A stretch of 13,526 nt of DNA from Synergistales bacterium (GCA_025997955.1 BNVH01000086.1:1-13526); one strand, 5' to 3'; positions 2,890-12,040 are shown, counted from the stretch's first letter. The notes: generated by a model from the sequence alone, not told the origin. Made by a program: numbers and translations.

Positions 2890-4509
2890 CTAGAACGAGA
2901 TATGTGTGCGGAAGCGGATAACGGAAGGATTGTCGCCATAAAGACCGGTAAGCTCATCGTCAACCTTGAGCGCGCCATAGGCGAGGGAGAACTTGACGTT
3001 GGGGTTATAGGTGTAGATAAAGCCAAGAGCCCACTGAAGGACATCCGCGTTAATCGTGTCATACGTTTTGTTGTCGACATAAAGGAAAGTAGCCCACTTG
3101 TCGTTCCATACCTGCCTCGCGGCTATGCGCCAAATCTTGAGGTCGTCGATCGCCAGATTGATAATACCATAATTCTTATCAGTGGTGAAATCGCCGCCGT
3201 CACCGGCGCCAAACGTGAACTGAGCACCGTTGGGGAATACAAACCCAGCCTCGACATTGTCATACTCCAACCACAGGCTGGTGAATTTCAGAAGATCCTG
3301 CTTGATGTCAACAATGACTTTCCACGCGGAAACGTCATCGCCATAATTGAGCCAAGGCTCATTTGCGCCAAACTGAAGATCAGCATCGCTGTCCTGATAG
3401 AAATACTGACCCTTCAAAGCTACGCTATCATTGAAGTCATAGCGAAGACCGGCGAAAATCGTGTAGAGAGTGTTGAAGCTATAACCGATCTTTGCTGCAG
3501 TTCCAAGTGCTGTAGCGGTCGGATCTTTAGCAGGCACATAAGCGCTATAAGCATTGTCATCGCCGCCGAAATACTGAATACCAATATCAGCGCCGAACTG
3601 CTCAGTAAACTGGAAAGTGCCCTGAAGGAAGATCTCCCAAGCGCTACCGCCGAGAAGCGTATCCAAATCGCCGTCGTCATCGTAATCGTAACCAAGACTG
3701 CCATAAGCGCCGGTATGGCTGATGTAGCCCAAGAACGAACCCAAACCGAAGCTCTTCTGATACATAAAGCCGTCCACTGTACGGTCGGTAAGCCAAGCGT
3801 CCATTCCGTAGCCAATACCCTGTGTGAAGAAACCGTCGTTCAGGTAATAAGCGGCTTCAGGATCCGGAGCGAAGCGACCGACTGTCAACTTGCCGTCCCA
3901 AGCGGGAACTTCGACGAAGAATTTGTTGAACTGCGCGACCTTATTGAGCGGCGAATAAAGGCGCTGGCTGTCGTTAAGACGGATATAGAGACGCATACTC
4001 TCGTCTTCGCCGAACCAACGCTGGAGCTCAAGGCGAGTTCTGCCCATAACGGAGCCGCCCAGGCTCTCTTTGTTATCTACGCCCTCATCAGACTGATAGA
4101 GGTCTGTGCGAATGCTACCGCTCAGTTTCCAACCGCCAAGACGACTCTCAATAACGCTGACTCTCTTGTCAAGCTGATCGACCTTCACGCCAAGGGCGTC
4201 AAGCTCATCGCGGAACTCAATTATCAACTTCTTCATCATCTCGACATCCTGCTTGCTGGCCTTAGTCATGTCTACGACCGCAAGAGCGCGGGCGAGAGCG
4301 GAGGCCATTTCGTAACGGGTGGTGGGCTGCTTGCCTTTGTAGGTGCCATCGGGATACCCGGAAAGGATACCGTTGGCGGCGAGCTGACCGATAGCGTCAT
4401 AGGCCCAGTGGTTCAGCGGAACGTCCATAAAGGGATTCGTAGCCGCAAACGCGGGCGCCGCAAGGGCGACCATAACCGCAACTGCTGTTAAAACCAAAAA
4501 CTTTCTCAT
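2890..4509 (-). CDS. SLH-domain outer-membrane porin (OmpM-like)
   Basis: A protein of 539 residues. Residues 1-22 are a Sec signal peptide ending AFA. Residues 27-80 form one SLH domain (FMDVPLNHWAYDAIGQLA ... TTRYEMA), which in diderm lineages binds the peptidoglycan. Residues 84-125 are a heptad-rich coiled coil (KQDVEMMKKL ... LDKRVSVIESRL). The remainder is rich in alternating aromatic and polar strands, and the chain ends RTHISF. A C-terminal Phe is the usual BAM recognition signal. The protein should form a trimeric beta-barrel that also tethers the outer membrane to the wall, as in Synergistota and Negativicutes. The SD AGGGGGT lies nine bases from the ATG. It has its own promoter (4780-4807) and shares the terminator at 2826-2851. 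The long opposite-strand frame is a shadow of this gene. Confidence 0.88.
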   Translation of the reverse strand: MRKFLVLTAVAVMVALAAPAFAATNPFMDVPLNHWAYDAIGQLAANGILSGYPDGTYKGKQPTTRYEMASALARALAVVDMTKASKQDVEMMKKLIIEFRDELDALGVKVDQLDKRVSVIESRLGGWKLSGSIRTDLYQSDEGVDNKESLGGSVMGRTRLELQRWFGEDESMRLYIRLNDSQRLYSPLNKVAQFNKFFVEVPAWDGKLTVGRFAPDPEAAYYLNDGFFTQGIGYGMDAWLTDRTVDGFMYQKSFGLGSFLGYISHTGAYGSLGYDYDDDGDLDTLLGGSAWEIFLQGTFQFTEQFGADIGIQYFGGDDNAYSAYVPAKDPTATALGTAAKIGYSFNTLYTIFAGLRYDFNDSVALKGQYFYQDSDADLQFGANEPWLNYGDDVSAWKVIVDIKQDLLKFTSLWLEYDNVEAGFVFPNGAQFTFGAGDGGDFTTDKNYGIINLAIDDLKIWRIAARQVWNDKWATFLYVDNKTYDTINADVLQWALGFIYTYNPNVKFSLAYGALKVDDELTGLYGDNPSVIRFRTHISF

Positions 4510-4546
4510 AGTCTGTTACCCCCTATAAAAATGTGTACTGCTTTGT

Positions 4547-4781
4547 TCAGAGCGCGTCCGAAAAATCTTGTCCTCGTTTCGGATTTGCCTCCGGGGGGTC
4601 GAATAAAGTTGCCTTGTTCCCTTTATCGTCTTCCCTTTTAGCATCCCTTAACCAATTTCTCGATTCTTCAAACACCTTCTCAATGATTCGGATTCAAGCC
4701 CTCAACGGCAGTAGGGGGTTGCACCTCTCTTTCGCGCCAGTTTAGCTGACCCATCCAAATCTTTCGAAGCTCGTCAATCAT
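4547..4781 (-). pseudogene. Possible frameshifted short gene inside the porin leader
   Basis: Two overlapping minus-strand frames look coding and are joined by a frameshift at 4680-4693. The first (4781-4680, 33 codons) starts MIDELRKIWMGQLNWRERE. The second (4693-4547, 48 codons) reads IRIIEKVFEESRNWLRDAK and ends GQDFSDAL. Together they would give a charged protein of about 80 residues. The ATG at 4781 overlaps the porin -10, and no SD precedes it, so a truncated remnant is as likely as a gene. A later ATG (codon 10) would give a shorter leader peptide. I recognise no family. Confidence 0.35.
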
Positions 4782-4807
4782 TATACACAGCCGCAAGAAA
4801 AATGCAA
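4780..4807 (-). promoter_or_regulatory. Promoter of the SLH porin gene
   Basis: Minus-strand TTGCAT (4802-4807), 16-bp spacer, TATAAT (4780-4785). Transcription would start near 4773, giving a leader of about 265 nt. It lies just downstream of the terminator of the signalling operon. Confidence 0.6.
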
Positions 4808-4818
4808 TAAGTATTTGC

Positions 4819-4836
4819 AAAAAAACAGGGCTGTTT
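4819..4836 (-). terminator. Weak terminator of the kinase/HD-GYP operon
   Basis: On the minus strand AAACA pairs with TGTTT around GCCC and is followed by further Ts. The stem is short, so confidence is moderate. It lies about 62 bases after the HD-GYP stop codon. Confidence 0.45.
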
Positions 4837-4897
4837 CATAAACCGCGACACATAAAACCCATCGTCTCTAACTGAAGCAACCTATAGTCATATATTT

Positions 4898-5959
4898 CTA
4901 ATGAGCTTCAAACTGATCAGAGACTTCCACGAACAGGTCTATCAGGGACGGGTCGAAGTGCGTTCCCTTTCCCTTGACGAGAATGTCCACCGCTTCTTTG
5001 TGGGTGAGGGGCCTTTTGTACGGACGCTCCGAGACGAGCGCGTCGTAGACGTCCGCTATGGCCATCAAACGCCCAAGCAGCGGAATTTCCTCTTCTTTGA
5101 GTCCGTTGGGATAACCGGATCCGTCCCATTTTTCGTGGTGAGTTCCCGCGAAAATTTTGGCGCTCGTGAGAAACGCGCTCTCTTCGTCGTCGTCCTCTAT
5201 ACGCTCAATAATATTGACCCCGAGCGTGACGTGGTTCTTCATCTCGCCGAACTCGTCATCGGTAAGGCGCCCTGGCTTCAATAGGATATTGTCTTTGATG
5301 GAGATTTTCCCCACGTCGTGGAGTTGGGACGACTGGAGCAGGAGGTCAATATCCCACCCGTCAGTGAAGTCTTCGTACAGGTTGCGTTCGAGTATGGCGG
5401 TTACGAGTATCTTGAGGCAGTGTTCGGTCCTCTCTATATGTCCGCCCGTCGCGTCGTCGCGAGATTCCACGAGCCGAGACACGGTCTTTAGGATTTTATT
5501 CTGAAGTTTGATGACGGTCTTCGTCTTTGCGGTCACCATCCCCAAGAGGTTGTCGGTGTAGTTCTGTAGCGTGCGCTTTTGGCTTTCGACGAGCAAATGC
5601 AGCTCTATACGCTTCTTCAGGAGAGGCGGCGAAAAGGGCTTCAAGATATAGTCGACGGCTCCCAGCAAAAGGCCCTCAAGCTCGCTGGCCGGGTCGTTTT
5701 TACCCGTGAGAAAAATGACCGGTATATCCCTTGTGTCGCTGCGCGCTTTCAGTATTTTTATCGCGCCAAAACCGTCCATCTCTGGCATGTCGATGTCGAG
5801 CAATATCAGCTCAGGCTTGTACTTGTCGAACAGATCAAGCATCTTTGCGGCCGACGAACAAGTCAGCACCGCATAAGTGTCCGAGAGAGCGCTTTTCCCG
5901 GCCTTTAGGTTAGCGGGGTCGTCGTCGACCATCATTATCAGCTTGCGAGTATCCTCCAT
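4898..5959 (-). CDS. Response regulator with HD-GYP output (c-di-GMP phosphodiesterase)
   Basis: A protein of 353 residues. Receiver domain about 7-122: acidic pocket D12-D14, phospho-acceptor D55 in LILLDIDMPEMDG, T85 and K107. A helical linker (123-160) leads to an HD-GYP domain (about 160-350) with HDVGK (214-218), the metal-ligand histidine in KNHVTLG (243), HHEKWDGSGYP (274-284) and the GTHFDPSLI tail. The GYP triad at 282-284 is intact, so hydrolysis of c-di-GMP is expected, as in RpfG. The SD GGAGGGG precedes the ATG by five bases. It lies 50 bp downstream of two hybrid kinases on the same strand and is their probable phosphorelay target. Cytoplasmic, with no DNA-binding domain. Confidence 0.92.
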   Translation of the reverse strand: MEDTRKLIMMVDDDPANLKAGKSALSDTYAVLTCSSAAKMLDLFDKYKPELILLDIDMPEMDGFGAIKILKARSDTRDIPVIFLTGKNDPASELEGLLLGAVDYILKPFSPPLLKKRIELHLLVESQKRTLQNYTDNLLGMVTAKTKTVIKLQNKILKTVSRLVESRDDATGGHIERTEHCLKILVTAILERNLYEDFTDGWDIDLLLQSSQLHDVGKISIKDNILLKPGRLTDDEFGEMKNHVTLGVNIIERIEDDDEESAFLTSAKIFAGTHHEKWDGSGYPNGLKEEEIPLLGRLMAIADVYDALVSERPYKRPLTHKEAVDILVKGKGTHFDPSLIDLFVEVSDQFEAH

Positions 5960-6009
5960 AAAATCCCCTCCGTAAATATGTTGCGTAACGCGAGCGTTTT
6001 CATTTAGCG

Positions 6010-8832
6010 CTATTTTAGCGTCAAAATCAAGGCCTCCACAGCCACTATGGCCTTGTCGCGGTCTGAGTCCAAGATTAGATCCGATATATAGGATACAGCG
6101 TCTCGCGTCTTTGGGTCGAGCGCGGACGCGCTCAGAGTCGCTAATATTTTATCGGCGGCGTCTATGGCTTCGATGCCCTCAGCGCGGAGCGCCGAGGCCA
6201 AATCAAACAGCCGCGACTTTATCTCTTCATTCATTACAGGTTTATTGCCCTTTCTCTTCTCGTCAAGCGCCGCGCCGATTCTGTCCGTCATGGCGCTCAG
6301 AGCGACGAGAAAAGCCGGTAAAGACGCGTGTATCGCGGCTATATCTTTGCGGGCTCCCGCGTTTTCCAAGGCAGCCGCCGTTTTTGATAAATCGGTCGCG
6401 CCGATATTGGCCGACGCGCTTTTCAGGGCGTGCGCCTGAGTTGTGAAAGAGCGAAATTCGTCCTCGCTCGGCGCCTGAATGTCCAGCATGGCTTTCATCA
6501 GAGAAGTTCTGACCTCCACGTCTCGGAGATAGATATCCAATATCTCAAGGTAACGCGGCAAAGCGCCGCCGGCCATCATTATCCCTCGCGCGTAGTCCAC
6601 TCCCTCTATTTCAATGCTACTATCCGCCGCGTCCGTTTCCTCCCGCGCGTCAATCTCGACTTTACGCCGCTTGTCCGCTGGGACCCATTTATCCATCATC
6701 TTGTACAGCTTCGATATTTCTATGGGCTTGGACAGAAAATCGCTGAAGCCGTTTTCCAAAAACATCTCTTTCATACCGCTGATGACGTTTGCGGTGAGGG
6801 CTATTATCGGCATTTCTTTGAACCTCTCGCCATCCATCGCTCGTATCTTCGCCGTAGCCTCGATTCCGTCCATACCAGGCATCATATGATCCATAAACAC
6901 TATGTCGTACTCGTTCTCCCGCACAAGCTCTAAGGCGAGCTCTCCGCTCTCGCATGTGGATACGCTCATCTTGAAGGGAGACAGAAGCCCCTCGCACACC
7001 TTCAGGTTGCTGCCCACGTCGTCCACTATGAGCACTCGCATGTCGGGCGCTATGAAGCGAACGCCCACGGTCTCGGTTCGCACAATCGCCTTTTTGTAGA
7101 GCTCTCCCATAGGCAAGTAGTCGACGCATTCTTGCAACAAGGTCGCGGTGAAGACGGAGCCCTTGCCGTACTCGGACTCCACGGTTATATCCCCGCCCAT
7201 CGCCTGGCAGAGGCTAAGAGTGATGGCCAACCCAAGGCCTGTGCCCTCGATATTCATGTTACGTTTCATATCAAGACGCGAGAAATTGCCGAAGAGATTT
7301 CCCATATCCTCCGGCTTGATACCGATGCCCGTGTCAGCCACGGTAAAGGTCAGCTTTACCTCGTTTTCCCGCGCGCGCTCGAAGGATGCGCCGAATTTGA
7401 CGGTCCCGCGCTCCGTGTACTTGACGGCGTTGGAGAGAAGGTTCAGAAGAACCTGCCTGATACGACCGACATCGCCTATCATACGAGCCGGGATGGACTC
7501 GTCTATATCGGTAAGAAGCTCCAAGCTCTTGCCCTTGTCCTGAAGGCGCATGTTTATGATGGTCAGGGCGTCGTTAAGGAGCGAGGCCATTTCGTAGGGA
7601 AGCGCGCTTATTTGCATATTGCCCGATGTTATTTTGGAAAAATCAAGGATGTCGTTGATTATCGAGAGCAAGTTAGCGCCGGATTGCTTTATATCGTTGA
7701 TGTAGTCAAGCCCCACCGGTTTGCCGTATTCTCTTGCGGCCAGCTCGCTCATGCCGATTATGGCGTTCATTGGAGTGCGTATTTCGTGACTCATATGGGC
7801 GAGAAAAGAGGTTTTGCTCTTGTTTTCCTCGTCAGCGCGCTCTTTCTCAACCATCAGGAAGTGCATTTTTTTCAAAGTCGGGCGCAACACCAAGCCCAAT
7901 ACGCAGAGGACGGACGCCAAAGCCAGCGCGGAGATGACGGACGTATAAAGTATGGACGATCTGATGTCCCTGAATTCGTCGTCATACTCGTTAGACGGAA
8001 GCATAGCGAGAATCGTATCCCCGCTCAGGTTTGCGTAGTCTACCATATATTCCTGCCCGTCCATCTCTAACCGAGTGAAGCCTTCCCCGTTAGTAACCTG
8101 AGCGTACCAGGGCTGATCGGATTCTTTTTGCCCTTTTATAAGATCGCGAGTAGCCAACTTCCCTTTTCGCATGATGGCGACGCGGCCTTTCAAGCCGATT
8201 CTGATCTTGTCTATGTTGTTTTGCACAAAGCGAATATCCCGCATGTCCTGCGACTCGCCAAAGTCGTAAACGCTGACGGGCATTCCAGTATCGATGCCGA
8301 CACGCACATACCCAGGCGACAGAGGGAGCGCCACCCCCACGTACCTCAACAATTTGTCGCGCGCGTCGTTTAGCATCGGCTCCGATACGACCTCGCCTTC
8401 CCGGTTTTTTATAAGCTCGTCGAACGCGGCGGTTCGCTCATCGCGCCCCATAACGTAACCGATATACTTTTCATCGCTGCTCCATCTGACGACGCCGCTT
8501 GAATCTATCAGCATGACTTCGTCGACGGCGATTTTGGCGGCTAACTTCTTCATTTTCTCAGATGTGAGTTCGTCCCTTGGGGCGCTGTCCGCGATTTCGG
8601 CGAAAGCGCGGGCAAACCCCAAGTTTCGCTCGCGCGTCATTTTTGAGAACCTCGACGACATCTCAGTAAAAACGCCTATCTCCGTCTTCGTGCTCTCTAT
8701 AGCGCTTTTTCTCTCAGATTCAAACTTGGAGCCTATCCGTCTCTCAGCGTTCAGGTACATGAAGTATCCGACCGCCGAAGACAGCAACAGCGAGATAATT
8801 ATTACAGCCGTGATTTTTTTTAGCGTGCTCAT
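6010..8832 (-). CDS. Hybrid sensor histidine kinase with receiver and HPt (second of tandem pair)
   Basis: A protein of 940 residues. Transmembrane helix 7-27, extracytoplasmic Cache-like sensor about 30-290 and second helix about 293-316. HisKA has H349 in HMSHEIRTP. HATPase_c about 445-567 has N468, DTGIGI (500-505) and GTGLGLAI (530-537). The receiver (about 597-715) has DD at 604-605, D648, T680 and K702. HPt (about 745-860) has phospho-His H801 in HALKSASANIG. A helical tail (866-940) follows and is shared with the upstream kinase. All phosphorelay residues are present. The start overlaps the stop of the upstream kinase (ATGA, 8829-8832), so the two are translationally coupled. Domain similarity throughout suggests a tandem duplication with a diverged sensor region. 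The likely acceptor of its phosphate is the HD-GYP regulator downstream. Confidence 0.92.
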   Translation of the reverse strand: MSTLKKITAVIIISLLLSSAVGYFMYLNAERRIGSKFESERKSAIESTKTEIGVFTEMSSRFSKMTRERNLGFARAFAEIADSAPRDELTSEKMKKLAAKIAVDEVMLIDSSGVVRWSSDEKYIGYVMGRDERTAAFDELIKNREGEVVSEPMLNDARDKLLRYVGVALPLSPGYVRVGIDTGMPVSVYDFGESQDMRDIRFVQNNIDKIRIGLKGRVAIMRKGKLATRDLIKGQKESDQPWYAQVTNGEGFTRLEMDGQEYMVDYANLSGDTILAMLPSNEYDDEFRDIRSSILYTSVISALALASVLCVLGLVLRPTLKKMHFLMVEKERADEENKSKTSFLAHMSHEIRTPMNAIIGMSELAAREYGKPVGLDYINDIKQSGANLLSIINDILDFSKITSGNMQISALPYEMASLLNDALTIINMRLQDKGKSLELLTDIDESIPARMIGDVGRIRQVLLNLLSNAVKYTERGTVKFGASFERARENEVKLTFTVADTGIGIKPEDMGNLFGNFSRLDMKRNMNIEGTGLGLAITLSLCQAMGGDITVESEYGKGSVFTATLLQECVDYLPMGELYKKAIVRTETVGVRFIAPDMRVLIVDDVGSNLKVCEGLLSPFKMSVSTCESGELALELVRENEYDIVFMDHMMPGMDGIEATAKIRAMDGERFKEMPIIALTANVISGMKEMFLENGFSDFLSKPIEISKLYKMMDKWVPADKRRKVEIDAREETDAADSSIEIEGVDYARGIMMAGGALPRYLEILDIYLRDVEVRTSLMKAMLDIQAPSEDEFRSFTTQAHALKSASANIGATDLSKTAAALENAGARKDIAAIHASLPAFLVALSAMTDRIGAALDEKRKGNKPVMNEEIKSRLFDLASALRAEGIEAIDAADKILATLSASALDPKTRDAVSYISDLILDSDRDKAIVAVEALILTLK

Positions 8833-11800
8833 TGCGCTTCCCGCCCCTCTTTTGTCATATCCCTTGAATCTATCAAATCTACTAATGAGTCGGTGATTTT
8901 CTTGGCCTTTTCAAATTCCGACATAAGCGCGTTCTCCGATATCTCGGCCAAGACGGAACGTGTTTTAGCGGACAACTCCATTGCGTGAAGGCTATCCAAT
9001 ATTTTGTCGGACGCGCCCACGTCCTCCGCGTAGAGCGCTTCAGACAGGCGCGACAGAGCCGCTTTTATCGCGAGGCGGTCGTTTTTTATTTCTTTTTTTA
9101 TTTCTTTGTTCGCGGTCTCGCTTCGCAGCGCCTCAATTCCTTTCAGCATCGCGCTCAAATCATCCAAAAAAGAATCTATTTTAGCGTTGACCGACGCCCA
9201 GTCTCCGGCGCGCCCCGCGCTCTCAAGCGCTTCGGCCATTTTGGACAGACTGAGAGCGCCGATGCTGGCCGAAGCGCTTTTCAGCGCGTGTACATGCGTG
9301 ACGAAAGAGCGCGCCCTATCGCCGTCCGGCGCTTCGCTTATATCTTTTATCTCTTTCAAGGGAGCGATTCTCGTCTTCGCGTCGCGCTGATAAGTATACA
9401 AGATATCTAAATACCGAACTGCCGAACCACCCGTCATCATGATACCATATTCGGAGTCCAATCCATCTATTTTGATAAACTTAATAGGCGCGCCCCGCGC
9501 GCTCTCGTTCTCGTCCACCTTTGGCGCCGCTTTTGCGAGCACGCGTTTTTCAGCCGGAATCCATATGTCCATCATCCTGTAAAGTTTCGATATTTCTATG
9601 GGCTTGGCCAAGAAGTCGTCGAAGCCGTTTTTCAAAAACATCTCCCTAACGCCGCTGACGGCGTTGGCGGTAAGGGCCACTATCGGCACTTTTTTGCAAA
9701 TCTCAAGAGGCAGCGCGCGAATGGCCTTCGTCGCCTCTATTCCGTCCATGCCCGGCATCATGTGATCCATGAAGATAATATCGTATATGTTCTCCTCAGC
9801 GAGCGTTACGGCCTCGGCGCCGCCCTCGCATATATCGACAGTCGCTTTGTAAGGCATGAGAAGTCCGCGCGCCACGGCGATATTGGTCATAATATCGTCT
9901 ACCACCAACACCCGCGCGCTCGGCGCGGTGAACTTGACGTCCGGCATACCCGTTTCGTTCGGCGTCACGACGTAATTCAATACGTTCGCCACTGGCACGG
10001 CGTAAGTCGGCATAGCGATAGCCGAGAAATTCTGAAAAGACGATAGGTCGCCCAGATTGGCGAGCAATACGAGCGATGTTGAAAGGTTTGACTTTTTTAT
10101 AAAATCGGCCGCCTCGTTCACGACGTCGGGCGAAACGAAAGCGAACTGAAACTCTTGGGCTTTCAATTTTGAGAAAAACGCGTCGCGCTCCGCCGTAACG
10201 GTCGCCTGTACGCCCAAGTTCTCCAAAGTCGCCAAAGTTGAGGCGGCGTAAAGCGGACGCTCGTCGTAAAACAGCACGCTCTTGCCGAGGGCGTTATCAA
10301 CAGCCGCCAAGGGAACGTCGCCGCTGACAATCTGTTCTATAGTAGCGGTAAACACCGATCCCATGCCGTACTCGCTCTTCACCGTGATGTCGCCGCCCAT
10401 GGCGTGACAGAGGCTTTTAGTTATAGCGAGCCCGAGGCCCGCGCCCTCGACGTTCTTGTTGCTCTCCGCGTTGACGCGCACAAAATGGCCGAACAGCCTA
10501 TTTAAATCTTTCGTCTTGATGCCTATGCCGCTGTCCTTCACTTTGATACTCAGGACAATTTTTTTGCCGTCCAAGCGTTCGGCGTCGACGGTGAACATAA
10601 TATATCCTTCGTTCGTGTATTTTACGGCATTGGATAGCAGGTTGATCATTATTTGCCTCACGCGCGTCTCGTCTCCTATGAGGTCGCAGGGGATATTCGC
10701 GTCAACGTTCATGGTGAAGACAATAGGTTTCTCGGAAACCCTGACTCTTATCACGTTTACCACGTCGTTCAGCACAGACGACAGCATATAGAGCGACTCC
10801 GTTATTTCAAGGCCGCCCGACTCTATCTTGGAGAAGTCGAGGATGTCGTTGATTATCGACAATAGGTTGCGCCCGGCCTGCTTTATGCCGTATATATATT
10901 TCGTGACAATCGGCGGCACTCCCTCTGTGCGCAGCGCGAGTTCGCTCATGCCTATTACGGCGTTCATCGGGGTGCGTATTTCGTGGCTCATGTGGGCTAA
11001 AAACGTCGACTTCTGTCTATTGGCCTCGTCGGATTTGGCTTTGTCCACACTCAGGTGAAGCAATAAGCCGCAAAGCACTATCGCCACGGCGCTCCCAAGG
11101 AGGATGAGCGTAAAGGCCATACGCCACAGGTCTTTATAGTAGACGGATATGGGCGTGATCATCCCGACGTGCCAGCCGTTGTATATCGGCTTCAAAAAAA
11201 GAATTACGTCTTCGCCGCTGCTATTGATTAATTCTAACGCCGATATATTCTCTCCAGATTTGATCATCGACACGATGTCGTTATGCTTATTGGAAAGTAT
11301 GTTCAGTTTAGCGCCAAGCAGCCTGTCGTCAGGATGGGCCATTATTCTGAAGTCCTCGTTCAGAAGCATTCCGTAGCCACCCTCGGTCAGCTGCAGAGTC
11401 GATATATACCGGGTGAGCTTGTTGAGCAGCACGTCTATGCTCAATATCCCTATTGATTTTTCGTCTCCGTCGTACAGCTCTTCGGAGAAGGTTATGACCA
11501 TTTCTTTTGTGAGAGGGTCGAGAAAGGGCGAAGTAACGGCTATTTCGCCGTTTTTGTTAATGGCCGCCCTGTACCAGGGCCGCTCGGACGGCACGAACCA
11601 GGCTGGGGGCTCCCATCTCATGCCGTCCAAATATTCACCCCTAACCACGCCGTATAGTCCGTTGAAGCCTGACGCGCCGTGGTCGTTCTTCATGAGATAG
11701 TCCGTCATGCCAACCATATATTCGAGAATTTCTTCCTGCGGCACAGCGGGGTCGCAGGCCATGCTCCGAATGGCGTAAGCGGCGCCCGTCAAAGTCGTCT

Positions 11801-12002
11801 CAGGCTCGCGGAGGCCTGCGCGGATATTGACCTCGACGGTTCGCAGCGTCTCGTTTACGCCCATAGCGAGGTTTACGCGCATAATTCTGCTGACGTAAAA
11901 AAAGCTGACGAGCACCATCAGGGCGAAGCCAACGAAGACAAAAAGCAACTGTCTGTAGTCCGCCTTTATCGCGTCTACGTACCTGCGCATCATTATTGTC
12001 AT
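8829..12002 (-). CDS. Hybrid sensor histidine kinase with dCache sensor, degenerate and active receivers, HPt (first of tandem pair)
   Basis: From the ATG at 12002 it has 1057 residues; an upstream in-frame TTG at 12023 would add seven but has no SD, whereas the ATG overlaps the stop of a leader ORF. Numbering below counts from 12023. Transmembrane helix 25-47, dCache-type sensor about 50-297 (WYRAAINKNGEIAVTSPF at 150-167), second helix about 301-323. HisKA H347 in HMSHEIRTP. HATPase_c: N465, DSGIGI (497-502), GAGLGLAI (527-534). Residues about 579-685 form a receiver-like domain without the acceptor Asp. The true receiver (703-820) has DD 709-710, D753, T785 and K807. HPt H912 in HALKSASASIG. 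A helical tail (980-1052) ends the protein. The dCache fold suggests sensing of a small extracytoplasmic ligand such as an amino acid; the ligand is unknown. Confidence 0.9.
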   Translation of the reverse strand: MTIMMRRYVDAIKADYRQLLFVFVGFALMVLVSFFYVSRIMRVNLAMGVNETLRTVEVNIRAGLREPETTLTGAAYAIRSMACDPAVPQEEILEYMVGMTDYLMKNDHGASGFNGLYGVVRGEYLDGMRWEPPAWFVPSERPWYRAAINKNGEIAVTSPFLDPLTKEMVITFSEELYDGDEKSIGILSIDVLLNKLTRYISTLQLTEGGYGMLLNEDFRIMAHPDDRLLGAKLNILSNKHNDIVSMIKSGENISALELINSSGEDVILFLKPIYNGWHVGMITPISVYYKDLWRMAFTLILLGSAVAIVLCGLLLHLSVDKAKSDEANRQKSTFLAHMSHEIRTPMNAVIGMSELALRTEGVPPIVTKYIYGIKQAGRNLLSIINDILDFSKIESGGLEITESLYMLSSVLNDVVNVIRVRVSEKPIVFTMNVDANIPCDLIGDETRVRQIMINLLSNAVKYTNEGYIMFTVDAERLDGKKIVLSIKVKDSGIGIKTKDLNRLFGHFVRVNAESNKNVEGAGLGLAITKSLCHAMGGDITVKSEYGMGSVFTATIEQIVSGDVPLAAVDNALGKSVLFYDERPLYAASTLATLENLGVQATVTAERDAFFSKLKAQEFQFAFVSPDVVNEAADFIKKSNLSTSLVLLANLGDLSSFQNFSAIAMPTYAVPVANVLNYVVTPNETGMPDVKFTAPSARVLVVDDIMTNIAVARGLLMPYKATVDICEGGAEAVTLAEENIYDIIFMDHMMPGMDGIEATKAIRALPLEICKKVPIVALTANAVSGVREMFLKNGFDDFLAKPIEISKLYRMMDIWIPAEKRVLAKAAPKVDENESARGAPIKFIKIDGLDSEYGIMMTGGSAVRYLDILYTYQRDAKTRIAPLKEIKDISEAPDGDRARSFVTHVHALKSASASIGALSLSKMAEALESAGRAGDWASVNAKIDSFLDDLSAMLKGIEALRSETANKEIKKEIKNDRLAIKAALSRLSEALYAEDVGASDKILDSLHAMELSAKTRSVLAEISENALMSEFEKAKKITDSLVDLIDSRDMTKEGREAQ

Positions 12003-12040
12003 TGTCTTTTGCCAAATCTGCAATACAGAGGCAAGTTCAT
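11999..12040 (-). CDS. Possible 13-aa leader peptide coupled to the kinase operon
   Basis: The ATG at 12040 follows a strong SD, AGGAGAG (12049-12055), at eight bases. It reads MNLPLYCRFGKRQ and stops in an ATGA that overlaps the kinase start at 12002. The kinase ATG has no SD of its own, so ribosomes finishing the short ORF may restart there. The peptide shows no run of one amino acid that would suggest attenuation. Confidence 0.45.
   Translation of the reverse strand: MNLPLYCRFGKRQ

Noticed and set aside
2872..4491. A 539-codon plus-strand open frame opposite the porin gene
   Set aside because: It mirrors the codon structure of the minus-strand porin, which has a signal peptide, SLH domain, SD and C-terminal Phe. 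The plus frame has no SD and no recognisable domain.
4700..4775. Riboswitch in the porin leader (AGAGGTGCAA resembles the start of a lysine riboswitch)
   Set aside because: The remaining conserved elements of that riboswitch are missing, and the stretch reads better as a short protein-coding remnant.
7132..8070. A 312-codon plus-strand frame opposite the second kinase
   Set aside because: It lies antisense to HisKA, HATPase and sensor sequence with all catalytic motifs intact, and shows no domain of its own.
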